Below are positions 7,792 to 16,139 of a stretch of 64,000 nt of DNA, in pieces (position 1 is the stretch's first letter; every line of letters starts with the position of its first letter). The stretch is from Stenotrophomonas sp. ASS1 (lineage in GTDB: Bacteria > Pseudomonadota > Gammaproteobacteria > Xanthomonadales > Xanthomonadaceae), in assembly GCF_004346925.1 (NCBI RefSeq), contig NZ_CP031167.1, forward strand, positions 2,624,001 to 2,688,000, written 5' to 3'. The notes beneath the pieces were generated by a model. It did not search any database, was not told the DNA's origin, and saw nothing but the letters and a program-made list of their open reading frames with translations. A program made the position numbers and the translations under genes.

Positions 7792-9740
7792 CCCATCGCG
7801 CCCCAGAACGCGGTCAGGTCATCGGTGGGCGCCGCGTGCCGTGCAGCATGACCATGAGCACCGTGAGTGCTGCAGGCTACGCCGTGATGGTGACGATGGG
7901 CGGCGGCCAACCCGGTGGCGGTACCGCCGACGTGGTAGCCGCCGAACCGGTTGACCGGCGACCAGTTGGGCATGGCCGGCGGCAGCTGCGGCGCAAGCCC
8001 TGCATAGTCGGCGTCGGCATGCACGATGCGGCCGCCGACCACGGTCAACACGCTGGTGATGTCGGCGATCTGCGCATCATCCACGCGGAAGAAATCGGCC
8101 GAGAGCAGGATGAAATCGGCCAACTGGCCGACCTTCAACGTACCCTTCACTGCTTCGTCGCCGGAGAACCAGGCACTGCCCTGGGTCCACAGGCGCAGTG
8201 CCTGCTCACGTTCGAGCAGGTTCTCATCGCCATACAGGGCCAGCCCGCCGACGGTGCGCCCGGTCACCAGCCAAGACAGCGCCACCCAGGGGTTGTAGCT
8301 GGCCACACGGGTGGCATCGGTTCCAGCACCGACCGGCACGCCTTCGGCCAGCATGCGCTTGACCGGCGGCGTATGCCGCGCCGCCTGCACGCCGTAGCGC
8401 TCGACGAAGGCTTCGCCCTGATAGGCCATGCGATGCTGCACGGCGATGCCGCCACCCAGCGCACGGATGCGCTCGATGTTGCGCGGGGTGATGGTTTCGG
8501 CGTGATCGATGAACCAGTGCAGGCCATCGAACGGCACCTCGCGGTTGACCTGTTCGTACACATCGAGGATGCGGGTGATGCTCTCGTCGTACGTCGCATG
8601 GATGCGGAACGGCCAACGCTTCTCGACCAGCAGCTTCACCACATCGTGCAGTTCCGGCTCCAGCTCCGGCGGCAGTTCCGGGCGCGGCTCGTTGAACAAC
8701 TCGAAGTCGGCCGCCGAGAACACCAGCATCTCGCCGGCACCGTTGTGGCGCAGCAGGTCATCACCCTGCCGCGGCCGCAGCATCTCGCTCCAGCCGCGGA
8801 AGTCATCCACTTCCTTGCCCTTGTTCTGGGTGAACAGGTTGTAGGCGATGCGCACCGTCAGCTGGTCATCGCGGTGCAGCTGCTCGATGACTTGGTAGTC
8901 CTCGGGGTAGTTCTGGAAACCACCGCCGGCGTCGATCACCGAGGTGATGCCGAGACGGTTCAACTCACGCATGAAATGACGGGTGGAATTGGCCTGGTAC
9001 TCGATCGGCAGGCGCGGCCCCTTGGCCAGCGTCGCGTACAGGATCAGCGCATTCGGCTTGGCCAGCAGCAGCCCGGTCGGGTTGCCCAGCGAGTCACGCA
9101 CGATCTGGCCGCCCGGCGGATCCGGGGTGTCCTTGGTATAGCCGCAGGCGCGCAACGCGGCACGGTTGAGCAGCGCCCGGTCGTACAGGTGCAGCAGGAA
9201 CACCGGCGTGTCCGGCGCGATGTCGTTGAGCTCCTGCAGCGTGGGCAGGCGCTTCTCGTTGAACTGGGTGGCGGTGAAGCCACCGACCACGCGCACCCAC
9301 TGCGGTGCAGGCGTGCGGTCGACCTGCGCCTTCAGCATGTCCAAGGCATCGCCCAGCGAACGCAGGCCGTCCCAGCGCAGTTCCAGGTTGTAGTTCAGGC
9401 CACCACGTATCAGGTGGGTATGGCTGTCGTTGAGGCCGGGCAGCAGGCGCCGGCCCTGGGCGTCGATCAGGGTCGCTTCATTGCCCCAGCCACGCATGAT
9501 CTCCTCGTCGCTGCCGACGGCAACGATGCGCCCTTCCTGCACGGCCAGCGCCTGTGCATGCGGCTGCTGCGGGTCGAGGGTGGTGATGCGGGCATTGCGG
9601 ATGACCAGCGTGCTCATGCGGCGCTCCTTGGAAGTGGAATCGAGTGCGGCACCGGCACGGCCGGCCAGGCCCAGCGCCACCGCGGCGCTGCCGGCCAGCA
9701 CCACGTTGCGGCGGCCGTGATCGAGTGGATCGTGACTCAT
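7770..9740 (-). CDS. Tat-exported amidohydrolase (YtcJ-like) with His/Cys-rich tail
   Basis: A 656-residue protein. The N-terminus carries a twin-Arg signal (HGRRNVVLAGSAAVALGLAG), so export through Tat with a bound metal is likely. The amidohydrolase_3 fold follows: LVIRNARITTLD, LLPGLNDSHTHLI (metal-binding HTH), HLYD, WFIDHAETI, and GAGTDATRV with the late Asp. Relatives hydrolyse N-formyl and other amide bonds; the substrate here is unknown. After the usual end (NRFGGYH) comes a tail of about 50 residues with about ten His and three Cys, ending CSCFAF. The start at 9740 overlaps the DoxX stop by 4 bp (ATGA). Confidence 0.8.
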   Translation of the reverse strand: MSHDPLDHGRRNVVLAGSAAVALGLAGRAGAALDSTSKERRMSTLVIRNARITTLDPQQPHAQALAVQEGRIVAVGSDEEIMRGWGNEATLIDAQGRRLLPGLNDSHTHLIRGGLNYNLELRWDGLRSLGDALDMLKAQVDRTPAPQWVRVVGGFTATQFNEKRLPTLQELNDIAPDTPVFLLHLYDRALLNRAALRACGYTKDTPDPPGGQIVRDSLGNPTGLLLAKPNALILYATLAKGPRLPIEYQANSTRHFMRELNRLGITSVIDAGGGFQNYPEDYQVIEQLHRDDQLTVRIAYNLFTQNKGKEVDDFRGWSEMLRPRQGDDLLRHNGAGEMLVFSAADFELFNEPRPELPPELEPELHDVVKLLVEKRWPFRIHATYDESITRILDVYEQVNREVPFDGLHWFIDHAETITPRNIERIRALGGGIAVQHRMAYQGEAFVERYGVQAARHTPPVKRMLAEGVPVGAGTDATRVASYNPWVALSWLVTGRTVGGLALYGDENLLEREQALRLWTQGSAWFSGDEAVKGTLKVGQLADFILLSADFFRVDDAQIADITSVLTVVGGRIVHADADYAGLAPQLPPAMPNWSPVNRFGGYHVGGTATGLAAAHRHHHGVACSTHGAHGHAARHAAPTDDLTAFWGAMGCSCFAF

Positions 9741-10162
9741 GCGAGATCTCCCGGAAGGCGTTGGCCGTCCAGTGCCCAGGCGCCGGGCCCGGTCAGCGCG
9801 AGGGCCAGCAGTACCGTGGTCCACATCAACGGGTACTCACTGCCGCCGCGCATCCAGAACCAGCCCTTGGGCAGGGCCAACAGAACGGTGAAGCCGATGA
9901 AGGCCGCCGCTGCAAGCGCGGCGACGCGGGTCTGCCAGCCCAGCAGCACGGCCAGCCCTGACAGCACCTGCAGCAGGGCCAGCAGCAGCGGCAGCGGTGC
10001 CACCGCTGGCAGGCCGAAGCCGCGCAGTTCGGTGGCGAAGCCGGCCAGCCCAGGACCGCCGAACCAACCGAACAGCTTGCCGAGCGCGTGTGGCAGCAGG
10101 AATCCCCCGGCTGCCGCGCGCAGCATCAGCAGGGCCAGGTCGAGGCCATGGCCAGCCAGCAT
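9737..10162 (-). CDS. DoxX family membrane protein
   Basis: A 141-residue protein with four hydrophobic segments. Motifs LMLRAAAGGFLLPHALGKLFGWFGG and FIGFTVLLALPKGWFW are typical of DoxX/DoxD quinone-associated membrane proteins. Its start lies 2 bp beyond the stop of the hydrolase gene and its own stop overlaps the amidohydrolase start by 4 bp. DoxX proteins are linked to thiol or quinone redox reactions in some species; the role here is inferred only from operon membership. Confidence 0.8.
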   Translation of the reverse strand: MLAGHGLDLALLMLRAAAGGFLLPHALGKLFGWFGGPGLAGFATELRGFGLPAVAPLPLLLALLQVLSGLAVLLGWQTRVAALAAAAFIGFTVLLALPKGWFWMRGGSEYPLMWTTVLLALALTGPGAWALDGQRLPGDLA

Positions 10163-10164
10163 GC

Positions 10165-10821
10165 TCAGTGCCTGCCTTCCTGCGCGCCGAACATGCGCTT
10201 GGCGTACTGGATGCCGATGCCATAGCCGCCGGCATGGTCGCGGGCGATGCCGGTGGTCAGCTCGTAGGTCTCGCCACGCGCCCAGTCACGCTGCAGCTCC
10301 AGCAGGTACTGCACGCTGGTCATCGGCACCGCACCGGCCTGCACCATGCGGGTGATCGCACGCTCGTGGGCTTCTTCGCTGACATCGCCGCAGGCATCGG
10401 TAATCACATACACCTCGAAGCCCTGTGCCAGCGCCGACAGCGCCGGTCCCACGATGCAGACGCTGGTCCACAGGCCGGCAACAACCAGGCGACGCTTGCC
10501 GATGCGGTTGATCTCGTCGATCACCGGCTGGTCTTCCCAGGTGTTCATCGAGGTGCGGTCGAACACCGTCTGGCCCGGGAAGATCTCCGGCAGTTCCGGG
10601 AACATCGGGCCGGAGAACGACGCTTCGGCGACGGTGGTCAGCAGCACCGGCACGTTGAAGCCCTTGGCGCCCTTGCTGATCAACGACACGTTGTTGCGCA
10701 GCGCGGAGATATCGATGGTGTGGGTGGCGAATGCCATCTGCGACTGGAAGTCGATCAGCACCAGGGCATGGTCGGTGGGCGACAACAGGGCCGGGGCGGG
10801 CGTGGCGGTGGCAAGGCTCAT
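10165..10821 (-). CDS. Isochorismatase-like cysteine hydrolase, YcaC type
   Basis: A 218-residue cytoplasmic protein. VLIDFQ gives the catalytic Asp at 24, and GLWTSVCIVGPAL gives the Cys nucleophile at 122 with the cis-peptide-type turn before it. By eye, the Lys of the usual Asp-Lys-Cys triad lines up with Arg89 (FDRTSMNTW), which should be checked. YcaC-like hydrolases act on amides or carbamates, often with unknown substrates. Overlaps the AraC gene by 4 bp (ATGA), so translation is likely coupled. Confidence 0.85.
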   Translation of the reverse strand: MSLATATPAPALLSPTDHALVLIDFQSQMAFATHTIDISALRNNVSLISKGAKGFNVPVLLTTVAEASFSGPMFPELPEIFPGQTVFDRTSMNTWEDQPVIDEINRIGKRRLVVAGLWTSVCIVGPALSALAQGFEVYVITDACGDVSEEAHERAITRMVQAGAVPMTSVQYLLELQRDWARGETYELTTGIARDHAGGYGIGIQYAKRMFGAQEGRH

Positions 10822-11279
10822 GGTTGGACTCCGTTGGAAACACGATCAGGGGGAAGCAACAGGGCCGCATCGCCGGCCAGGTACTGGCCGGGGCTGCAGC
10901 CGGTCTCGGCGCGGAAGCTGCGGACGAAATGGCTCTGGTCGAAGAAGCCCAGCTGCTGCGCCAGGCAGGACATCGGCAGCTGCGCGACCGGCAACAACTG
11001 GCGCGCACGTTCGATGCGGCGACGGCGCACGTAGCGCAGCGGGCTTGCACCGGTACCGGTCCGGAACAGGCGCACCAGATGGAAGCGGCTGACGCAGGCG
11101 GCTGCGGCCAGCTCGGTCACCCGCAGCGGCTGCGACAGGTGCTCATCGACATAGCGCAGGGCGCGCTGCAATGCGGCGGCCTGCTGCGGTGCCAGCGCCA
11201 CGGCGGGCGGATCGGGCGAAAAGACGGTGGCCATGCGGGACGCCGCGAGGGGGTGCCCCATGGTGCGTGGCCGCCGCAC
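10818..11279 (-). CDS. AraC-family transcriptional regulator (short)
   Basis: A protein of about 153 residues made almost only of the C-terminal double helix-turn-helix domain: ALRYVDEHLSQPLRVTELAAAACVSRFHLVRLFR and then LGFFDQSHFVRSFRAETGCSPGQY. The sensing domain is absent or very short (about 35 residues). The start is uncertain: GTG at 11279 has AGGG a few bases upstream; ATG at 11261 or 11234 are alternatives. It lies inside the operon as the second gene, so it probably controls its own transcription unit. Confidence 0.8.
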   Translation of the reverse strand: MRRPRTMGHPLAASRMATVFSPDPPAVALAPQQAAALQRALRYVDEHLSQPLRVTELAAAACVSRFHLVRLFRTGTGASPLRYVRRRRIERARQLLPVAQLPMSCLAQQLGFFDQSHFVRSFRAETGCSPGQYLAGDAALLLPPDRVSNGVQP

Positions 11280-11311
11280 GATGCCCTACCCCCGTCGGTC
11301 GAGGCCAGCAC

Positions 11312-11644
11312 CTACCCGAATGGGGGAGGCCGACGCCCGAGCAGGCGACGACCGAACAACCGCGCATCCAGTGAATAGGCGCCAGGGCCCAACATCAACA
11401 GCGCCAAGGGCAGCACCACCTGTGACCACGGCGCCTGCTGCGCGAACAGGCCCACGGCCGCCATCAGCACGGCCAGTGGCGTCAACACACCCAGCGTGAG
11501 CATCGGCACTGCCAGCAGGCACAGCGCCGACCACCCGCCCGCATGCGTGCCGGGCGTGCACAGTGCCGCGGACAGGCACAGCCGCAACCACAGCAGGCCG
11601 ATGCCCGGCCCGCGGTCGGGGAACATCACGAACAGGCGCTGCAT
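11312..11644 (-). CDS. Small DoxX-like membrane protein
   Basis: A 110-residue protein with about three or four hydrophobic stretches (IGLLWLRLCLSAALCT, LLAVPMLTLGVLTPLAVLMAAVGLF, VVLPLALLMLGPGAYSLD). The ending GPGAYSLDARLFGRR closely resembles the end of the DoxX protein at 9737-10162 (TGPGAWALDGQRL), which suggests an ancient duplication. It is the first gene of the minus-strand operon, 32 bp before the AraC gene. Divergent from the sensor kinase gene with 96 bp between the two starts. Confidence 0.7.
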   Translation of the reverse strand: MQRLFVMFPDRGPGIGLLWLRLCLSAALCTPGTHAGGWSALCLLAVPMLTLGVLTPLAVLMAAVGLFAQQAPWSQVVLPLALLMLGPGAYSLDARLFGRRLLGRRPPPFG

Positions 11645-11740
11645 GGCCGGGCTCCACAGGGCATGCCGGGGTGATAACCGACCGCGGCGGCCGCCGCCTA
11701 CCCCGTTCGGGTCACCCCGGACTGCCCCGCACCTGCCAGA

Positions 11741-14700
11741 ATGCGCGCCATGCGTGGCCGCCCCTTCCCGTTCCTGCGTCGCCTGCCGACGCTGCTGACG
11801 TGCCTGCTGCTGTGGACCGCCCTGCCCGCTCTTGCCGTGCAGCGCCCGCCGGTGAGCGGCGGGCTGCCCGGTTACGAGCACACCGCGTGGCGGGTCGGCC
11901 AGGGTGCACCCGGCGATATCTGGGACATCACCCAGGACCGCGACGGCCTGCTGTGGCTGGCCACCGGCTCGGGCCTGTACCGCTTTGATGGCCGTCGCTT
12001 CGAACGGCAGGCAGCGCCCGTCGGCAGCCAGTTCCCGTCCACCAACATGGTCACGCTGGCGCATGCCGCCGACGGTGCCCTGTGGATCGGCTACTTCCAG
12101 GCCGGCATCAGCCGGCTCGCACAGGGGCGGCTGCACAACTACGGCCGCGAGCAGGGGGTGCCGGTCGGCGTGGTCCCACGCTTCAGCCAGGATCACCAGG
12201 GCCAGCTGTGGGCGGCGATCAATGGCGGGCTGCGCCACTTTGATGGACAGCGCTGGCAGCCACTGCCGGCCGCAGCCGGCCTGCCCGAGCGCCGTGTGCA
12301 GTGGGTGCTGCACGACAGCCGGGGCAGGTTCTGGGTACTGGCCGACCTGAAGATCTGGATGCGTGCGACCGGCCAGACCACGTTCGAGGACACCGGCATC
12401 GCGGTCTCGCAGATGGCAACGCTGGCCGAAAGCCCGCAGGGTGAAGTGTGGTTGGCCGACCGGGTGCGCGGCACCTCACCCCTGGCCAACGCGCAGGGCC
12501 TGTTGGCGGCCAGCGAACGTGAAGCGCGGCGTCTTCCGGAACTGGTTGCTGCACGCCTGCAGTTCACTGCCGATGGCGCGTTATGGGCCACGATGAGCCC
12601 GCACGGCGGCGTCGCCCGCATCACCTTCGACGGCAGCCGCGCCGTGCGCATGGAGCGTTTCGATTCGCCGCACGGGCTGACCGCCACCTCCGCGGTGCCG
12701 ATCATCGTCGATCGCGAAGGCAATCTCTGGGTCGGCACCAACCTCGGCCTCAACCGCTTCCGCGCACGCAGCGTGCACACCCTGGCAGTGGGCCCGAGTG
12801 ATCCCTACCGCTCGCTGGTGCGGGCCAGCGATGGCCGCGTGTATGGCTATGGCGAAGACCTCAAACCCTACGATCTGCGGCGCACTCTGCTGGATGGCAG
12901 TGCCCCGCAGCTGCAGGCCGCCGCGCGCCAGGCACCCACGCCGATCTGGCAGTTCGACTGGGTCAATCTTGCGCACACGGTCGCCGGCCACACCTCGTTG
13001 ATCCCGCTGCCGGCCCCGTTCACCGGGCAACCGCTGCACGCCCTGCTGTTCCCCGACGACACGCAGGCCTGGGTATGCACGGGTGAACGCGGCGTCCTGC
13101 ACTACCTGCATGGCCAATGGCAGCGCGAGGTCCGCCTGCCCGAGCAGGCCTGCTCATCGCTGGCGCTGGATGCCCATGGCCAGCTGCTGCTCGGCTATGC
13201 CGACGGCCGCCTGCGCCGGATGAGCGCGGGCCACATCGAGAGCTTCGATGCCAGCCAGGGCCTTTCGGTCGGGCCGATCACCGCAATGCTGCATCACCAG
13301 GACCTGCTGCTGGTCGCCGGCGAAGCCGGTCTGGCTGCGCGCGTTGGCAACGGTCGTTTCGTTCCGGTGCGAACCGACATGGCCGGCGTGCTGGAAGGCA
13401 TCACCGGCATGGTGGCCGATCCGAACGGACACCTCTGGTTCAATGGCAGCCGTGGCCTGGTCCGGCTGGGGAGCGATCAGCTGCGACGGGCGCTGCGCAC
13501 CGGGCAGCCGGTGACGCCACGCCTGTTAGATGCGGTCGACGGCATGCCGGGCATCGCCCTGCAGAGCGGACCGATCGCCACCGCCACGCTGGCCGATGAC
13601 GGACTGCTGTGGCTGGCCACCAACCAGGGCCTGGCCTGGCTGGATACCACGCGCTCGCACATCAACACCATGGCGCCCAGCGTGCGCATCGGCGAAGTGC
13701 TGTACGGCAGCGCACACGAGCCGCTGCGTGACGGCCTGCGCCTGCCGGCCGGCACCAGCCAGCTGCAGATCGACTACGTCGCGCTGTCGCTGGCACGTCC
13801 GGAGCGCAACCGCTACCGCTATCGCCTGTCCGGCGTCGACGATGGGTGGCAGGATGCCGGCAGCAGCACGCGGGCGTACTACACCAACCTCGCCCCGGGC
13901 AATTACCGGTTCGAGGTGGAAGCCGCCAACGAAGACGGCATCTGGAGCACTGCACCGGCCAGTCGCAGCTTCCGCATCGCCCCCACTTTCATGCAGACGG
14001 TGTGGTTCAAGCTGCTGTGTGCGGCCGCGATCCTCGCACTGCTGGTGATGGCGGTGCGCATCCGCAGCGGGCAGCTGGCCGCGCTGTTCCGCGCGCGCCT
14101 GCAGGAACGCAATGGCGAACGCGAACGCATCGCACGCGACCTGCACGACACCCTGCTGCAGGGCAGCCAGGGCCTGATCCTGCGCCTGCACGCGATCAGC
14201 CAGTCGCCGCAGACCCCGGAGCAGGTACGCGGCCAGCTGGAATCGGCGATGCAACTGGCCGAGCGCAACCTGGCCGAGGGCCGCGAGCGGGTCAATGCCC
14301 TGCGTGAGGGACCGTTCGCTGGCCGCGACCTCGCTTCGGCACTGGCCGATGTGCACGCCGAGTACGCCGGGCATGGCACCAACCCACTGCGCCTGACCGT
14401 GGAAGGTGCAACGCCACCGCTGCAGGCCGACGCGGCCGAAGAAGTGTTCCTGATCGGGCGTGAGGCGATCCGCAATGCGTTGCGTCACGCCAACGCCAGC
14501 GCCATCGAAGTGGAGCTGTCCTACGGCACGCGGTGCTTCTTGCTGCACGTGCGCGACGATGGCGTCGGCATCGCCGACGACAATGCCGGCCATGGTCATT
14601 GGGGCCTGCAGGGCATGCGTGAGCGCGCGCAGCGCCTCGGTGCGGAACTACAGCTGTGGACCCGCGCCGGACTGGGAACCGAAGTCGCGCTGGCGGTTCC

Positions 14701-14770
14701 CGCCCGGCGCCTGTATCACCGCCGCCCATCGCGCTGGCGCTGGCCCTGGAGTAAAGCAAACCATGACTGA
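11741..14770 (+). CDS. Propeller-type sensor histidine kinase (two-component, HisKA_3)
   Basis: A 1009-residue inner-membrane sensor. Signal peptide (about 1-32), then a large periplasmic region of beta-propeller repeats (IWDITQDRDGLLWLATGSGLYRFDG and several like it), then a Y_Y_Y domain (YRYRLSGVDDGWQ, NLAPGNYRFEVEAANEDG), one membrane helix (about 750-775), a HisKA_3 dimerisation region with the phospho-acceptor His at about 802 in ARDLHDTLLQGSQG, and an ATPase domain (N-box near 908, DDGVGIADD, GLGTEV). This architecture is usual for carbohydrate- or polymer-sensing systems in Bacteroidetes and xanthomonads. An alternative ATG is at 11750. It overlaps the response regulator by 8 bp. Confidence 0.9.
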   Translation: MRAMRGRPFPFLRRLPTLLTCLLLWTALPALAVQRPPVSGGLPGYEHTAWRVGQGAPGDIWDITQDRDGLLWLATGSGLYRFDGRRFERQAAPVGSQFPSTNMVTLAHAADGALWIGYFQAGISRLAQGRLHNYGREQGVPVGVVPRFSQDHQGQLWAAINGGLRHFDGQRWQPLPAAAGLPERRVQWVLHDSRGRFWVLADLKIWMRATGQTTFEDTGIAVSQMATLAESPQGEVWLADRVRGTSPLANAQGLLAASEREARRLPELVAARLQFTADGALWATMSPHGGVARITFDGSRAVRMERFDSPHGLTATSAVPIIVDREGNLWVGTNLGLNRFRARSVHTLAVGPSDPYRSLVRASDGRVYGYGEDLKPYDLRRTLLDGSAPQLQAAARQAPTPIWQFDWVNLAHTVAGHTSLIPLPAPFTGQPLHALLFPDDTQAWVCTGERGVLHYLHGQWQREVRLPEQACSSLALDAHGQLLLGYADGRLRRMSAGHIESFDASQGLSVGPITAMLHHQDLLLVAGEAGLAARVGNGRFVPVRTDMAGVLEGITGMVADPNGHLWFNGSRGLVRLGSDQLRRALRTGQPVTPRLLDAVDGMPGIALQSGPIATATLADDGLLWLATNQGLAWLDTTRSHINTMAPSVRIGEVLYGSAHEPLRDGLRLPAGTSQLQIDYVALSLARPERNRYRYRLSGVDDGWQDAGSSTRAYYTNLAPGNYRFEVEAANEDGIWSTAPASRSFRIAPTFMQTVWFKLLCAAAILALLVMAVRIRSGQLAALFRARLQERNGERERIARDLHDTLLQGSQGLILRLHAISQSPQTPEQVRGQLESAMQLAERNLAEGRERVNALREGPFAGRDLASALADVHAEYAGHGTNPLRLTVEGATPPLQADAAEEVFLIGREAIRNALRHANASAIEVELSYGTRCFLLHVRDDGVGIADDNAGHGHWGLQGMRERAQRLGAELQLWTRAGLGTEVALAVPARRLYHRRPSRWRWPWSKANHD

Positions 14771-15416
14771 GTCCCCTGCCCTGATCGGCGTGCTGGTGGT
14801 CGACGACCACCCGCTGCTGCGTGACGGCCTGGCGGCGCTGCTGGGCGCACAACCCGATCTGCGCCTGCTCGGCGAAGCCGCCGATGGCGAGGAAGCCATC
14901 GCCTGCTACCAGCGGCTGCAGCCCGACGTGGTGCTGATGGACCTGCAGATGCCACGGCTGGATGGCGTCGAAGCGATCGTGCGGATCCGCGCGATGGACC
15001 CGCGCGCGCGCATCATCGTGCTGACCACCTACCGTGGTGACGTACGCGCGGTCCGCGCGCTGCAGGCCGGCGCCAGCGCCTATCTGCTGAAGGACATGCT
15101 GCGCCATGAGCTGGTCGATACGATCCGCATGGTCGCTGGCGGCCGTCGCGCACCGATTCCCCCGGCGGTGGCGGCCAGCATCGCCGCGCATGTGGTGGAA
15201 GACCGGTTGTCGCCGCGCGAAACCGAGGTACTGAGGCATGTGGCCGGGGGCCTGTCGAACAAGCGCATCGGCGAGCGCATGCAGATTTCCGAGCAGACGG
15301 TGAAGGCGCACATGAAGAGCCTGATGGACAAGCTGGGCGTGGGTGATCGCACGCATGCGGTGACCCAGGCGCTGCGGCGCGGGATCATCAGCCTGGACGA
15401 CAGCGGTCACGATTAG
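14763..15416 (+). CDS. LuxR/NarL-family response regulator
   Basis: A 217-residue protein. Receiver domain: acidic pair at 14-15 (VVDDHP), phospho-acceptor Asp at 60 (VVLMDLQMPRLDG), Thr in VLTTY and Lys in YLLKDM. The C-terminal LuxR helix-turn-helix reads LSPRETEVLRHVAGGLSNKRIGERM followed by SEQTVKAHMKSLMDKLGV. It overlaps the kinase gene by 8 bp and is certainly its partner. The target genes are not visible here; the divergent seven-gene operon is one candidate. Confidence 0.93.
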   Translation: MTESPALIGVLVVDDHPLLRDGLAALLGAQPDLRLLGEAADGEEAIACYQRLQPDVVLMDLQMPRLDGVEAIVRIRAMDPRARIIVLTTYRGDVRAVRALQAGASAYLLKDMLRHELVDTIRMVAGGRRAPIPPAVAASIAAHVVEDRLSPRETEVLRHVAGGLSNKRIGERMQISEQTVKAHMKSLMDKLGVGDRTHAVTQALRRGIISLDDSGHD

Positions 15417-15421
15417 GGGGT

Positions 15422-15448
15422 TGTTCGGCAGGGCTTGCAGCCCTGCAC
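15422..15448. repeat. 27-bp boundary hairpin, left copy
   Basis: Hairpin with arms GCAGGGCT/AGCCCTGC. The 27-base stretch reappears in inverted orientation at 16107-16133, so the pair bounds the whole repeat island between two convergent genes. Confidence 0.75.
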
Positions 15449-15453
15449 CCGCG

Positions 15454-15477
15454 GTAGTGCCGGCCGCTGGCCGGCAA
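15454..15477 (+). repeat. SMAG element
   Basis: GTAG head followed by the TGCCGGCC-GCT-GGCCGGCA hairpin; lies just inside the left boundary hairpin of the repeat island. Confidence 0.8.
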
Positions 15478-15518
15478 CCTCAGGAGCAACAACAGCAACA
15501 GCGGGCTTTCCATGGGAT

Positions 15519-15779
15519 GGCGGGGTGGGTCCGGTTGCGGGGGGCGCTGCAAGTCCCCCTCCGGGGCCCGGCCCAGCCGCTGGCGGCTGTGCGTTCGGGC
15601 GCTTGCGAAGCAATGCTTCGCAAGCAAAGCGCCCTCACCCATGTAAGCTCGGTCGCCGCTTGCTCGTGTGCGCTGTCCTGCGTACACGGCAAGACCGGGG
15701 TTGGGCGTCCTGCCCAACCCGTCGGGCGCATGCGCCCGACCCATGCGGCTCACGCCCCCGCAACCGGACCCACCCCGCC
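15519..15779. repeat. Large stem-loop element, copy A (expanded loop)
   Basis: Outer 26-bp stem: left arm from 15519, right arm 15754-15779, starting GGCGGGGTGGGTCCGG, with one bulged G. The loop is expanded and holds further perfect hairpins: 15597-15634 (GCTTGCGAAGC/GCTTCGCAAGC inside GGGCGC/GCGCCC), about 15704-15722 (GTTGGGC/GCCCAAC) and the 20-base palindrome 15721-15740. Loop words ATGTAAGCTCGGTCGCCGC and CATGCGGCTCACG are shared with copy C at 49457-49558. CAACAACAGCAACAG precedes it. No open reading frame of its own is convincing. Confidence 0.75.
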
Positions 15780-15824
15780 TTCGACAGTTGGCCGCGATCT
15801 GTCGGAACGGCGTATTGCCCTGGT

Positions 15825-15917
15825 GGGTGTCGACCTTGGTCGACACAGTAGATCCACGCCATGCGTGGATGACTCATTCGATATCTGACAGATATTTCGA
15901 CCAAGGTCGACACCTAC
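15825..15917. repeat. Cluster of SMAG-type hairpins
   Basis: Three elements: a GGTGTCGACCTTGGTCGACAC hairpin from about 15825 to 15846, a canonical SMAG 15848-15870 (GTAG, then ATCCACGC/GCGTGGAT arms), and an inverted GTAGGTGTCGACC-type copy at 15898-15917. A small ATATCTG/CAGATAT palindrome (15882-15896) lies between them. Confidence 0.75.
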
Positions 15918-15942
15918 CAACAGCCACCGGAAACTGTCAGAG

Positions 15943-16042
15943 GTGGGGCGGTGTCGGAGTGCGGGGTGTCAGCCGCATGGATGCGGCTGCCAAGCCTACA
16001 AGGACGTACTTGCGGCGTCCCCGCACTCCGACACCGCCCCAC
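15943..16042. repeat. Large stem-loop element, copy B (different stem, same loop)
   Basis: A perfect 24-bp stem (15943-15966 with 16019-16042) encloses a 52-base loop. Read on the minus strand, the loop shares GCAAGTACGTCC, TGTAGGCT and GCCGCATCCATGCGGCT with copy C (49457-49558), but the stem sequence is different and still fully paired. A GTTGCT tandem run (about 16062-16095) lies beside it, as CAACAG runs do beside the other copies. Confidence 0.75.
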
Positions 16043-16061
16043 CACCCCACAGGAAACCCGC

Positions 16062-16095
16062 CGTTGCTGTTGCTGTTGCTGTTGCTGTTGCTCCA
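16062..16095. repeat. (GTTGCT)n microsatellite
   Basis: Five to six near-perfect tandem copies of GTTGCT. The complementary CAACAG words are also found next to copies A (about 15485) and C (about 49418), so the run seems to be part of the large stem-loop element rather than random. Confidence 0.7.
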
Positions 16096-16106
16096 GCTTC
16101 CAGCAG

Positions 16107-16133
16107 GTGCAGGGCTGCAAGCCCTGCCGAACA
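16107..16133. repeat. 27-bp boundary hairpin, right copy (inverted)
   Basis: Inverted copy of 15422-15448. It stands 6 bp before the end of the MFS gene. Confidence 0.75.
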
Positions 16134-16139
16134 CCATCC

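Noticed and set aside
7080..10355. Long plus-strand open frame of about 1090 codons
   Set aside because: Antisense to the amidohydrolase/DoxX/porin genes; low-complexity composition and no domain.
15519..15779. Complete insertion sequence in the repeat island
   Set aside because: No transposase-sized ORF with recognisable motifs; everything present is hairpins and short repeats.
16062..16095. GTTGCT run as part of a coding sequence
   Set aside because: Frames through it have no start with a ribosome site and end inside the stem-loop; the run occurs in non-coding context in the other copies too.
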